A DNA stretch of 64,000 bases from Platanthera guangdongensis. Taxonomy: Eukaryota; Streptophyta; Magnoliopsida; Asparagales; Orchidaceae. Each line of letters begins with the position of its first letter. Position 1 is the first letter of the stretch. Positions 45,512 to 56,630 of the stretch are shown here, one piece after another. A program made the position numbers and the translations under genes. Location of the stretch: the NCBI GenBank assembly GCA_039583875.1, contig CM077157.1, positions 75,578,346 to 75,642,345 on the forward strand. The letters run 5' to 3'. The notes beneath the pieces were generated by a model. The model ran no database searches. It worked only from the letters and a program-made list of their open reading frames with translations, and was not told the origin of the DNA.

Positions 45512-46224
45512 TGTAACGCCCCAGATTTTCCAGTGATTTATTTAATTTCTTATTTGGCGTATTTTGACGTCAGAGCGTTTTGTTAGCGCGTGTTGGTCGT
45601 GTGACGTTGTTAGAGCGGGCTTTTAGCTCTTTAGGTTCCCTGTGTGGCTTGGTGATGCCTGGTAGCAAGATTCCCTAGCGAGCCGGAGTCTGTTTGTTGA
45701 CTCGGTGGAGCCTCTTGGGGAATGCTTGTGTTTTGGCTTCGGGAGTTTTTGCCCGAGTTTTGTTCGTCGGATTTTGTTACCGATTTTGTCGTTAGCGCGT
45801 TTTGCGTTCGTTAGGTTTGACCGGCAAAATTTTGGGATTTGAGTCGGGAGTGGAAAATTTTATATTAGGAAAGTAGATCGGCTAATTTTAGACTTGCTCG
45901 TCAAGTTTCATCGCGTTCCGAGCGTTTTTGGAGCCTCGGCGCGCGATTGAAGTTTGTATGTTTTCGCGTACGCCGTTAACTTTAGAAATTATTATCTCGA
46001 AAACGGTGCGTCGGAATTCGATTTCGACTTCGCCGTTGGATTCGTAGCGTCGTCTTTCGCCTACGGTGCGAATTTCGTTCGATTCGGCGCGCGTTTGGCC
46101 CTCCGTAACCATATAAGGTTATAATGTTATAATAATTATATATAATATATATATATTATATATATATATATATATAAAGAATTAATTAAATAAATAAATT
46201 ATAATAAAAAAAAAGGTGAAGGAA

Positions 46225-46307
46225 GCATTCTCACCGAATGCTTATGGTTCGGTGAGAATGATTCTCACCGAATCATGTGTTCGGTGAGAATCATTCTCAC
46301 CGAACAC
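46225..46307 (+). repeat. TTCGGTGAGAAT hairpins in E 5' LTR
   Basis: Two adjacent inverted units: 12-bp arms TTCGGTGAGAAT / ATTCTCACCGAA at 46248-46272 with a one-base centre, and 15-bp arms at 46277-46307 also with a one-base centre, plus a half unit upstream. The same set lies at 54423-54502 in the 3' LTR. Confidence 0.92.
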
Positions 46308-47830
46308 CCCCCCCCCCCCCCCCCTCTTTTTTTTTAAGTTTTTTTATAATTCATATAATTAATATTATGATTATTATATTATTATTAATATATAAGATAA
46401 AGTAAGGCAGCCCTTCTTCTTCCCCGAACAGCAGCCCCCCTGTGCGACGAACCCTTCCGTTCGCGAAACTTCCGGCGGCCGCCACCGCCGATCCGGTGGA
46501 CGGATTTTCGATCCGATCACGGCGTTGGAAAGCTCTCGGCGAGAGCTTCGAGATCGCGGTAAGCTTTTCCCGTTTCGGTGACCGTTTCACCATAGATTTT
46601 TTCGGCCCTAACCCCGATTGTCCGTTTTTTTCGTAGATCTCGTCTCCGCGTGTCCCCTTTTGGACGGATCTACGTGTTGGAGTATTTTGGGAGGAAGTTT
46701 TCAAGGTCGATTTGAGGCAAGTGGATTTCTTCCCCCTTGCGTGCCTCCATGAGTTGCATTTTTTTTTTATTATTCTTTCCTCCTTGTCGTAGAATAGGTA
46801 ATATTGGAATGTTCCTAGTTTTGGGCTTGTAGTCGGCCCAAACTAGGAAGTTATCGGTTTTATTTTAGTTGTACTCGGCGGGTAGGGGGAAATAACTCGG
46901 CGGGTAGGGGAAAATAGTTCGGCGGATAGAGGGAATATACGGGGGGTTTTGGTTGTAGAACTTGGTAGTTTCTAAGTGGTGTTGTCGGCTAGTTTTGGGC
47001 CGAATCGTGGATCCTTAGCATGTGGTAGCTGGGTTTCTGAAGGAGTATGGTACCAGGGGAGTTCGAGCCGTGGCCACCACCATTCCCTCCTTTGGATATT
47101 TTTTTGGGTTCCTGTAAGAGGTTGGAACTCTATGTGTGTGGACCCTGTGGCGGCCCCTTTAGTACTCTTGAGACACCTGGACCTGGTTGTTCGGTCGTGA
47201 CTGTTCTTAGTCTCCGACACAGGTTTGAGATTTGTGCCAGTGCTAATGATTTACAAGTTTAGGACTGTTAGTTCCTTCTTACTGTTCATTTGATGCATAT
47301 TGATTTCCTTCTGTCTCTGCAGGCTTGAGCGGAGTTTGGTACGTTTCTGTACTTGTTGTATTTTCTCTCACTTTACTGATTATTACACCTGCATTTTGTC
47401 CTCTTTTGGATTTTTTAGCTGAGTTTTCGGCATTTACTCTTGCAGGGTTGGTAACCCTTTTTCTTTCTTTTCTTTTATTCAATTATTATCTGATGCTTCT
47501 TTGCCACTTGTTTCATTATTTCTTGCTGAGGTGTTCTTCTTTTGAATGCCTCAGGTTCAGGTCTGTAGCCGGCTGTGCGGCTAGTTTCAGGAGTTTCTCT
47601 GTGGACTGCGCTTTGGCAGTGTTTTCCTCGCTTGTCGAGGTAGTTCTTTAGCCTTGTAGTAGTACAGACATACATGCTCACCAGCGAGTTCGTGTCAGGT
47701 TGTTGACGCTCGTTGGTGGTTTTCCTTTGTGATATTAAGTATTTGCTTAGCTGGTAGTTTACCTGTTTTGTGGTAGTTTCACTTGCTCTCTGGGAATGTT
47801 TTATGCTAGGTTGCTAGTTACTTTAAACCC

Positions 47831-47837
47831 TATAAAA
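47831..47837 (+). promoter_or_regulatory. Candidate TATA box of E LTR
   Basis: CCCTATAAAAGAAC context. The 3' LTR copy is at 56024-56030. Confidence 0.6.
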
Positions 47838-48257
47838 GAACTACTATATGTATTGCATGATCAGCATGTTTTATAAAAGCTCAATCTCTATTTTCCAAAT
47901 GCGTAAAAAGATGGTTTTCCTTATAAATATTATAAATTGAAATTTAGGGTCTTGCATAGTGTAAGTTGTCCTCTTGGGACGCTTATGCGCTCTTTTAGGA
48001 TGTTTAGCATAAATGAAGTATTTTTCCGCTACGTATAAAAATAGTTTTCAAACCGTGGACTATCTGATCCACTGAGCCGAGGGATACGGCCAATTAATTT
48101 AAAAATCAGTTTTTTATTTATTTTAACTTATGATTTGAAGGTTTAGAGTGTTGCCTGAGCGTCAGCAGTTATCCCCTGCTTGACGTGGCATCACAGCTCG
48201 TAGTTTTCTCGTGCTCTGATTTATTATTATAAATGAGAAAATGCGGGTTGTGACAGT

Positions 48258-48273
48258 TGGTATCAGAGGGAGG
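48258..48273 (+). other. Primer binding site of Gypsy E
   Basis: TGGTATCAGAGGGAGG, 2 nt after the LTR; initiator Met-tRNA type. Confidence 0.9.
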
Positions 48274-48413
48274 TTGCTTGACAAATTGTCGGGCAACCTG
48301 TCCCTGTAAGTGTTAGGTGTTTAGAATCATACCATACACACACCGCTATGTCATCAGCACGTCTTGGCTAAAGCACGAACACTACACTCATGAGCATAAA
48401 GAAGTATACGGGG

Positions 48414-48443
48414 CATATTATGTAGTATGGGATGCATAATATG
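48414..48443 (+). other. Leader hairpin 1 of Gypsy E
   Basis: Stem CATATTATG / CATAATATG (9 bp, perfect) closing the 12-nt loop TAGTATGGGATG. Confidence 0.8.
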
Positions 48444-48482
48444 TGTTTGTATATGGATCCACCATAGGAGGCAACATGTGAG

Positions 48483-48508
48483 GGTTATGTAGTATGGGAT
48501 GCATAACC
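48483..48508 (+). other. Leader hairpin 2 of Gypsy E
   Basis: Stem GGTTATG / CATAACC (7 bp) closing the identical loop TAGTATGGGATG. Confidence 0.8.
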
Positions 48509-48548
48509 TCACCACATGAATGCGGCTAGCACGTTTTCCTTTTCGTTG

Positions 48549-48590
48549 CATGGAAATGTTATGTAGTATGGGATGCATAACATTTTCATG
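48549..48590 (+). other. Leader hairpin 3 of Gypsy E
   Basis: Stem CATGGAAATGTTATG / CATAACATTTTCATG (15 bp with one G-U pair) closing the same loop TAGTATGGGATG. The rest of the 670-bp leader has no frame of note, though it is rich in ATG and GCATA. Confidence 0.82.
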
Positions 48591-48943
48591 TGTACGCCGC
48601 TCATAACATGCATTAGGGCCTTTTTAGAATGCATAGCACAATCATGCATAGCATAACATTGCATAAGCACAACGTGCCAAGCTAAAGATTTGCAGGATGA
48701 CATGTGTACACACATAATTTTGAGTCAAAAAGAATACAAATTCATGCATTCCCGATCTAGGCACAAGAGTTAGTGTGATGATAGTGAATCATCGTAGGAT
48801 AAGCATATCATCATTACAAAAAAAAATCCCAGAGCAAGTTAGCAGCATGAGCAAGTACTTAAGTATGTATTATTTGTACTATATGTTGTTTGGTTCTAGT
48901 GGGTGGGCTAGGTGTCTAATTAGTGTTTTGTTGATCCGTTAGA

Positions 48944-50173
48944 ATGTCGAGGCGTCCTTCGACAAGGTTGACTCCCCAGTCGGAGGGAGAATCTTCAGGT
49001 GCGCAGAGCAGCGCAGTGATAGAAGGTCTGAGACAAAGCAATGAAGCCTTGTCAAAGCAAGTAGTGGATTTGCAGTCTCAGGTCCAGTCCTTGATAGCAG
49101 TTGTGGCAGGGCAGATTCCGAGAGTTCAGGACCCTGTGGTGGGTCAAGCTGTCCCTGTTCCCCCCGCTCCTCTAGTGCCTCCGGTCGTGGTGCCACCAGA
49201 GATGACCTTTATTTCTCAGTTTCAGCGACTTAGGCCTCCGACGTATGATGGCAAGGCAGATTACATGGTCTTAGACGATTGGATGATATCAATCGAGGAG
49301 ATGTTCTCATACTCCGGGATCACTGATGACCAGAAGGTGATGTTAGCCGCATATCAGCTCAAGGGGTTGGCGAAGGGCTGGTGGCTGAGGGAGAAAGAAG
49401 GTCTGAAGGACGGGTGTTCCTGGGAGTCCTTTAAGGAGCTACTTCTGAGCAAGTTTCTGCCATCGGTCGAGAGAGACCGTCTGATGAATGATTTCCTGCA
49501 CTTAAAGCAGAGGCAGCTCACGGTTAGCGAGTACGAAATCGAGTTTAGTAAGCTAAGCCGATTTGCCCCAGACTTGGTGAGTTCCGACGAAAATAGAAGC
49601 AAGCGATTTCTGGCTGGGCTAAGGAGTGACGTCCAGCAATTAGCAAGTGCCTATGCGACCTCAAGTTATGCTGGTATGGTGGAAGCTGCCTTAAAGGTAG
49701 AGGCAATTGATAATGCCAAGAATCGAGGTCAACAACTGAGGAAGGATAAAAGAAAATCTGATGAGGGTAAGAGTACTCAGGTCCCTGACGCTGCTCCGAG
49801 GAAGAGAAACAAAGAGGTATGCAGTTTCTGTGGCCGACCGGGCCATCCATTGGAAAGATGTTATCAAAGGTTAGGAGCTCAAAAGAAAGAGCAGATTCAT
49901 GCGATCCAAGGTGTCCAAAAGAAAGATTTGCTTTGTTCGGTATGCAAGAAGCCGGGGCACGATGATGCCCATTGCTGGAAGAAGACTAGAAGTTGTTTCT
50001 TGTGCGGTCAAGTGGGTCATCTCAAGTATCAGTGCCCGCAAGCTCAGCTTACTCTGCAGCCAGTTCCTCTTCAGGCCTTGCCGCCGCCGCAGCGAGTGGA
50101 CAAGGGGAAAGGAAAGTTGAACGTGGTCTCTATGGAGGAAGCTCAGACGTCCACGCAAGTGATATCAGGTTAG
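48944..50173 (+). CDS. gag: gag of Gypsy E (409 aa, three zinc knuckles)
   Basis: The structural protein that packages the element RNA. ATG 48944 (MSRRPSTRLTPQSEGE) is the first in-frame start and gives a normal chromovirus gag length. Residues about 25-60 look like a coiled coil. Residues about 85-240 are a retrotransposon gag domain (FQRLRPPTYDGKADY, GLAKGWWLREKEG, FLPSVERDRLMNDFL, FAPDLVSSDENR). Three C-x2-C-x4-H-x4-C knuckles follow: CSFCGRPGHPLERC near residue 292, CSVCKKPGHDDAHC near 331 and CFLCGQVGHLKYQC near 350. It ends at TAG 50171-50173, which lies inside the candidate intron, so unspliced RNA would make Gag alone. Intact. Confidence 0.93.
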   Translation: MSRRPSTRLTPQSEGESSGAQSSAVIEGLRQSNEALSKQVVDLQSQVQSLIAVVAGQIPRVQDPVVGQAVPVPPAPLVPPVVVPPEMTFISQFQRLRPPTYDGKADYMVLDDWMISIEEMFSYSGITDDQKVMLAAYQLKGLAKGWWLREKEGLKDGCSWESFKELLLSKFLPSVERDRLMNDFLHLKQRQLTVSEYEIEFSKLSRFAPDLVSSDENRSKRFLAGLRSDVQQLASAYATSSYAGMVEAALKVEAIDNAKNRGQQLRKDKRKSDEGKSTQVPDAAPRKRNKEVCSFCGRPGHPLERCYQRLGAQKKEQIHAIQGVQKKDLLCSVCKKPGHDDAHCWKKTRSCFLCGQVGHLKYQCPQAQLTLQPVPLQALPPPQRVDKGKGKLNVVSMEEAQTSTQVISG

Positions 50174-50253
50174 ATTCTTCCCTGGTTCTAATGTTTAGCT
50201 CATAGTTATAGTTTTGAGCGTTCGCTTCCTTAGTCGCGTGTGCAATTTTATAG
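50169..50253 (+). other. Candidate 85-nt intron between gag and protease of Gypsy E
   Basis: Donor TCAG|GTTAGA at 50168/50169, acceptor TTTTATAG|GA at 50253/50254, T-rich interior and a branch-like TTCTAATG. It contains the gag stop and further stops in other frames. Removing it puts gag in frame with the protease and leaves nine residues between the conserved ISG and the RVLFDSGA motif, a spacing I recall as typical of related polyproteins. No transcript evidence is available. Confidence 0.55.
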
Positions 50254-53200
50254 GACGATTTAAGGTAAAGAACCGCTGGGCGCGTGTTCTGTTCGATTCC
50301 GGCGCTACCCACTCATTCGTGGCTAGGGCCTTCGTAGAGCGTTACCGGTTGGATCTCGATCGTGTTGGTGATGCGTTCTGTGTCAAGTTTCCTTCAGGCG
50401 AATCTGTAGTTTCGGACCAGGGTATCCAGAGTTGTCCAATTTTGTTAGGCGATTTCCTCGCGTTTGCTGATTTGAAGCTGTTAGATCTGGAAGACTTCGA
50501 TGTGATCCTAGGCATGGACTGGTTGTCCAGATATGATGCTGTGATCCAATGCAAGGGTAAACGCTTGGACTTCAGGATGGACAACGGCCAGCCCGGGAGT
50601 GTTTACGGTTATCCGCGCCAGGATTCTCCGACTATATCGGCGGTATGTTCTCGGAAGCTTGTAGATTCCGGATATTTTGCTTGTTTGGTTTCGGTTTTAG
50701 AAACCAAGGTTAGTTTGCCGTGTTTGGAGGAGATCCCGGTGGTTCGTGATTATCCTGATGTCTTTCCAGCTAATCTTCCTGGTCTCCCGCCTGATCGAGA
50801 CGTGGAGTTTGTTATAGATTTGGAGCCGGGTACGCGTCCTATTGCCAAGGCGCCTTACCGGATGGCCCCACGCGAACTGGAGGAGTTGCGTATCCAGTTA
50901 GATGAGTTGCTTGAGAACGGATTTATAAGGCCGAGTTCTTCGCCTTGGGGTGCTCCCGTTTTGTTCGTCAAGAAAAAAGGATGGATCGATGAGGTTGTGC
51001 ATCGATTATAGAGAGCTAAATAAGGTAACGATCAAGAATAGGTATCCGTTGCCGAGGATAGACGATTTGTTTGATCAACTGCGAGGCAGCGCCGTGTTCT
51101 CTAAGATTGACCTTCGTTCGGGCTACCACCAGTTAAGGATCCGTGAATCAGATATACCGCGGACTGCCTTCCGTTCCCGACATGGACATTTTGAATTTTT
51201 GGTGATGTCGTTCGGTTTGACCAACGCACCTTCTGCTTTCATGGACATGATGAACAGGGTCTTCAAGGACTTTCTGGACAAGTTTGTGGTCGTATTTATA
51301 GACGATGTGTTGGTGTATTCACGCAATGTTGAGCAGCATGACCAACATTTGCGTCTAGTTTTTCTGCCTTGAGGGACCATAAGTTGTTCGCCAAGCTAAG
51401 TAAATGCGAGTTCTGGTTGCCTCAAGTTTCTTTCCTGGGTCATGTGGTTAACAAGGACGGAATCTCTGTCGACCCAGAAAAGATAGCCGCAGTTATGGAA
51501 TGGAGGAGGCCTGCCACACCCAAAGAAATAAGAAGCTTCATATGGTTGGCTGGCTACTATAGAAGATTCGTAGAAGGTTTCTCTACGTTATCTGCGCCAT
51601 TGACTAAGCTGACGCAGAAGAATACAGCATTTGTGTGGAGCGATAAGTGCGAAGAAGCGTTCCAAGAGCTAAAGAATAGACTGTGCACTGCTCCGATATT
51701 GACATTGCCTACGGAAGGATTAGACTATGCCGTTTACGTGGACGCATCCCACGTGGGTCTTGGTTGTGTGCTGATGCAAGAAGGAAAAGTGATTGCGTAT
51801 GGGTCAAGACAACTTAAGATTCATGAGAGGAACTACCCTACGCATGACTTAGAATTCGCAGCAGTTATTTATGCATTGAAATTATGGAGACACTTGTTGT
51901 ATGGCGCGCAGTGCAAGATTTATACAGATCATAAGAGTTTGAAGTACGTTTTCACTCAAAAGGAGTTGAACTTGCGCTAGCGCAGATGGTTAGAGTATGT
52001 GGCTGATTATGAAGTGGAGATCTTATACCATCCGGGTAATGCTAACGTGGTAGCCGACGCCTTAAGCAGGAAGACAGGGAAAATTTTCAATCTCTCCACT
52101 GAGTTGTTAGTAGAAGAGTTCCTTTTAATGGATATTTCAGTTGGTAGATGTGACTCGCCAAGCAGTTTGGAAGGGTCTGAGCCTTCATGGATTTCTCTTG
52201 CGAGGCTTCATCAAAAGGACGATCCTGATCTACTGCACCTTCATAATAGAACTGAGAAGGGGGAGCTGCCTGACTTTTCGATCGATGACGCGGGTACTCT
52301 AAAGTACCGCGGTAGATTTTGCGTCCCCAATTTTCGAGAAATTCGAGATAAGTTGTGCAGTGAGGCACACGGTTCAAGTGTGGCCTACCATCCAGGGTCT
52401 ACAAAAATGTATAAGGACTTGAAACAGATTGCCTGGTGGATTGGGATGAAGGGTGACATTGCAAGGTTTGTGTCAGAATGCTTTACGTGCAAAAGAGTTA
52501 AGGCTGATCATGGAAGGCCTGGTGGAAAATTAGCACCTTTAGAGATTCCAACTTGGAAGTGGGAGAGTATCTCAATGGATTTCATTACTGGTTTGCCGAG
52601 ATCTCCCCGAGGGCATGACTCTGTTTGGGTGATTGTTGATAGATTAACAAAGTGTGCGCACTTCGTACCCTTTCAGATTGGTTACTCGATGAAGAAGATA
52701 GCGGAGCTATATTTGAATGAAGTTATCAGGTTACATGGAGTACCCGTAAGTATAGTATCAGATCGAGACTCCAGGTTTACGTCTCGTTTCTGGAAGAGCC
52801 TTCAAGAAGGATTGGGAACGGACTTGAGATATTCTACCGCATATCATCCACAGACCAATGGTCAAACGGAGCGTGTTAATCAGATTGTGGAAGATATGAT
52901 CCGTTGTTATATATTAGACCACGGAGGAGCGTGGGATGAACGCTTGAGGTTGATGGAGTTTGCATATAATAACAGTTATCAAGAGAGTCTGCAAATGGCT
53001 CCTTTCGAAGCGCTATATGGAAGGCGATGTAGAACTCCTCTGTTTTGGGCTGAGGTTGGTGAAAGGCCGATGTTAGGTCCAGATGCCTTAGAAGAAATGG
53101 AAGTCTCTGTAAAGCTTATTCGAGAGAAGCTTCGGATAGCTCAAGAGCGATACGAGCAGAACGCCAATCGGCGTAGGTCCGTTTTGGAATTTTCTGTGGG

Positions 53201-53612
53201 GGACATGGTATTCCTTAAGGTTTCCCCGATGGTTGGAGTGAAGAGGTTCGGTAAGAACCATAAGTTGGACCCGAGGTATGTGGGACCATTTGAAATTGTG
53301 GAGCGGATTGGTGTGTCAGCCTACAAGTTGAAATTGTCCGCAAATTTTCCTGGCGTGCACAATGTTTTTCACGTGAGCCAACTGCGGAGGTGTGTGCTAA
53401 GTGACAGACAAGTGCTGGATGCAGTGCCCCAGTTGGAGCCTAACCTTTCCTACGTGGAAGTTCCTATCCGTGTTTTGGATGTGCAAGATCGAGTGTTGCG
53501 GAAAAAGACAATACCGATGGTAAAGATTATGTGGAGAAACCAAGAGGTGGAGAGCGCGACTTGGGAGCTGGAGTCAGCTATGAGGGAGGCGCATCCTTAT
53601 TTGTTTTCCTAG
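50254..53612 (+). pseudogene. pol: pol of Gypsy E: PR, RT, RNase H, INT, chromodomain-like tail
   Basis: The reverse-transcribing and integrating polyprotein. Protease VLFDSGATHSF and VILGMDWL (near 50510). RT with [32 protein letters not shown] and active site FIDDVLVYS (near 51299). RNase H with [15 protein letters not shown] and [12 protein letters not shown]. Integrase HHCC (AYHPGSTKMYKD... CFTCKRVKA), core with MDFITGLP, VSDRDSRFTS and QTERVNQ, so D,D,E is complete. A GPY-like segment (DPRYVGPFEIVERIG) and MVKIMWRNQEVESATWELE follow; TAG 53610-53612. Breaks: an extra A in an A6 run near 50972, one T missing near 51363 and TAG 51978-51980 in place of the CAG expected from G2. The first two could be homopolymer sequencing errors. 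Confidence 0.92.
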
Positions 53613-53703
53613 TTGTGCTCGGTAAGCATTCGATAACCCTTGGTTATTTTCTTTTCCTCTTTGGTAGAATTGTTTTATGCGTAAAGTTTCGGGACGAAAC
53701 TTT

Positions 53704-53720
53704 CTTTTAGGGGGAGTGAC
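53704..53720 (+). other. Polypurine tract of Gypsy E
   Basis: A TTTTAGGGGGAGTGAC context directly before the 3' LTR. Confidence 0.82.
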
Positions 53721-56448
53721 TGTAACGCCCCAGATTTTCCAGTGATTTATTTAATTTCTTATTTGGCGTATTTTGACGTCAGAGCGTTTTGTTAGCGCGT
53801 GTTGGTCGTGTGACGTTGTTAGAGCGGGCTTTTAGCTCTTTAGGTTCCCTGTGTGGCTTGGTGATGCCTGTTAGCAAGATTCCCTAGCGAGCCGGAGTCT
53901 GTTTGTTGACTCGGTGGAGCCTCTTGGGGAATGCTTGTGTTTTGGCTTCGGGAGTTTTTGCCCGAGTTTTGTTCGTCGGATTTTGTTACCGATTTTGTCG
54001 TTAGCGCGTTTTGCGTTCGTTAGGTTTGACCGGCCAAATTTTGGGATTTGCGTCGGGAGTGGAAAATTTTATATTAGGAAAGTAGATCGGCTAATTTTAG
54101 ACTTGCTCGTCAAGTTTCATCGCGTTCCGAGCGTTTTTGGAGCCTCGGCGCGCGATTGAAGTTTGTATGTTTTCGCGTACGCCGTTAACTTTAGAAATTA
54201 TTATCTCGAAAACGGTGCGTCGGAATTCGATTTCGACTTCGCCGTTGGATTCGTAGCGTCGTCTTTCGCCTACGGTGCGAATTTCGTTCGATTCGGCGCG
54301 CGTTTGGCCCTCCGTAACCATATAAGGTTATAATGTTATAATAATTATATATATTATTATATATATATATATAAAGAATTAATTAAATAAATAAATTATA
54401 ATAAAAAAAACGGTGAAGGAAGCATTCTCACCGAATGCTTATGGTTCGGTGAGAATGATTCTCACCGAATCATGTGTTCGGTGAGAATCATTCTCACCGA
54501 ACACCCCCCCCCCCCCCCTCTTTTTTTTAAGTTTTTTTATAATTCATATAATTAATATTATGATTATTATATTATTATTAATATATAAGATAAAGTAAGG
54601 CAGCCCTTCTTCTTCCCGAACAGCAGCCCCCCTGTGCGACGAACCCTTCCGTTCGCGAAACTTCCGGCGGCCGCCACCGCCGATCCGGTGGACGGATTTT
54701 CGATCCGATCGCGGCGTTGGAAAGCTCTCGGCGAGAGCTTCGAGATCGCGGTAAGCTTTTCCCGTTTCGGTGACCGTTTCACCATAGATTTTTTCGGCCC
54801 TAACCCCGATTGTCCGTTTTTTCGTAGATCTCGTCTCCGCGTGTCCCCTTTTGGACGGATCTACGTGTTGGAGTATTTTGGGAGGAAGTTTTCAAGGTCG
54901 ATTTGAGGCAAGTGGATTTCTTCCCCCTTGCGTGCCTCCATGAGTTGCATTTTTTTTTTATTATTCTTTCCTCCTTGTCGTAGAATAGGTAATATTGGAA
55001 TGTTCCTAGTTTTGGGCTTGTAGTCGGCCCAAACTAGGAAGTTATCGGTTTTATTTTAGTTGTACTCGGCGGGTAGGGGGAAATAACTCGGCGGGTAGGG
55101 GAAAATAGTTCGGCGGGTAGAGGGAATATACGGCGGGTTTTGGTTGTAGAACTTGGTAGTTTCTAAGTGGTGTTGTCGGCTAGTTTTGGCGCCGAATCGT
55201 GGATCCTTAGCATGTGGTAGCTGGGTTTCTGAAGGAGTATGGTACCAGGGGAGTTCGAGCCGTGGCCACCACCATTCCCTCCTTTGGATATTTTTTTTGG
55301 GTTCCTGTAAGAGGTTGGAACTCTATGTGTGTGGACCCTGTGGCGGCCCCTTTAGTACTCTTGAGACACCTGGACCTGGTTGTTCGGTCGTGACTGTTCT
55401 TAGTCTCCGACACAGGTTTGGGATTTGTGCCAGTGCTAATGATTTACAAGTTTAGGACTGTTAGTTCCTTCTTACTGTTCATTTGATGCATATTGATTTC
55501 CTTCTGTCTCTGCAGGCTTGAGCGGAGTTTGGTACGTTTCTGTACTTGTTGTATTTTCTCTCACTTTACTGATTATTACACCTGCATTTTGTCCTCTTTT
55601 GGATTCTTTAGCTGAGTTTTCGGCATTTACTCTTGCAGGGTTGGTAACCCTTTTTCTTTCTTTTCTTTTATTCAATTATTATCTGATGCTTCTTTGCCAC
55701 TTGTTTCATTATTTCTTGCTGAGGTGTTTTTCTTTTGAATGCCTCAGGTTCAGGTCTGTAGCCGGCTGTGCGGCTAGTTTCAGGAGTTTCTCTGTGGACT
55801 GCGCTTTGGCAGTGTTTTCCTCGCTTGTCGAGGTAGTTCTTTAGCCTTGTAGTAGTACAGACATACATGCTCACCAGCGAGTTCGTGTCAGGTTGTTGAC
55901 GCTCGTTGGTGGTTTTCCTTTGTGATATTAAGTATTTGCTTAGCTGCTAGTTTACCTGTTTTGTGGTAGTTTCACTTGCTCTCTGGGAATGTTTTATGCT
56001 AGGTTGCTAGTTACTTTAAACCCTATAAAAGAACTACTATATGTATTGCATGATCAGCATGTTTTATAAAAGCTCAATCTCTATTTTCCAAATGCGTAAA
56101 AAGATGGTTTTCCTTATAAATATTATAAATTGAAATTTAGGGTCTTGCATAGTGTAAGTTGTCCTCTTGGGACGCTTATGCGCTCTTTTAGGATGTTTAG
56201 CATAAATGAAGTATTTTTCCGCTACGTATAAAAATAGTTTTCAAACCGTGGACTATCTGATCCACTGAGCCGAGGGATACGGCCAATTAATTTAAAAATC
56301 AGTTTTCTATTTATTTTAACTTATGATTTGAAGGTTTAGAGTGTTGCCTGAGCGTCAGCAGTTATCCCCTGCTTGACATGGCATCACAGCTCGTAGTTTT
56401 CTCGTGCTCTGATTTATTATTATAAATGAGAAAATGCGGGTTGTGACA
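53721..56448 (+). repeat. 3' LTR of Gypsy E (2728 bp)
   Basis: The partner of 45512-48255, about 99.5 per cent identical by eye apart from AT, A and C run lengths. It has the same hairpins (54423-54502), C run and TATA box (56024). Confidence 0.95.
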
Positions 56449-56630
56449 AGAACCCTTTATACTAAGGTGAATTATAGACATAAAAAGAATGCTAAGTAAT
56501 CAAGTATTGTAAGCAAACAAGGAACTATGAAAAAGATAATAAGATCAAAACTTTGAATTATATAAATATGATTATCCAGAAATATCATTAACAACTAAAA
56601 TCCATTTCCATGGCTCATGAGTCTATTGGG

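Larger units (their letters stand above)
45512..48255 (+). repeat. 5' LTR of Gypsy E (2744 bp)
   Basis: TGTAACGCCCCAG to GGTTGTGACA. It contains an AT-rich tract (46130-46180), hairpins TTCGGTGAGAAT (46240-46307), a long C run (46306-46324), a TATA box (47831) and no convincing gene; short frames are repeated identically in the other LTR. Confidence 0.95.
45512..56448 (+). mobile_element. Gypsy E, Del/Tekay-like chromovirus (10.94 kb), young insertion
   Basis: A complete element: 5' LTR, PBS, leader with three hairpins, gag, candidate intron, pol, PPT, 3' LTR, AGAAC duplication. The LTRs differ by roughly a dozen substitutions plus homopolymer indels over 2.7 kb by hand count, the smallest divergence in the window. 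The integrase end and chromodomain-like tail suggest a Del/Tekay chromovirus. Only two homopolymer shifts and one TAG break pol. Confidence 0.95.

Noticed and set aside
45888..46112. Identical small frames in both E LTRs (for example on the minus strand)
   Set aside because: They lie in LTR sequence, show no protein features and are duplicated only because LTRs are.
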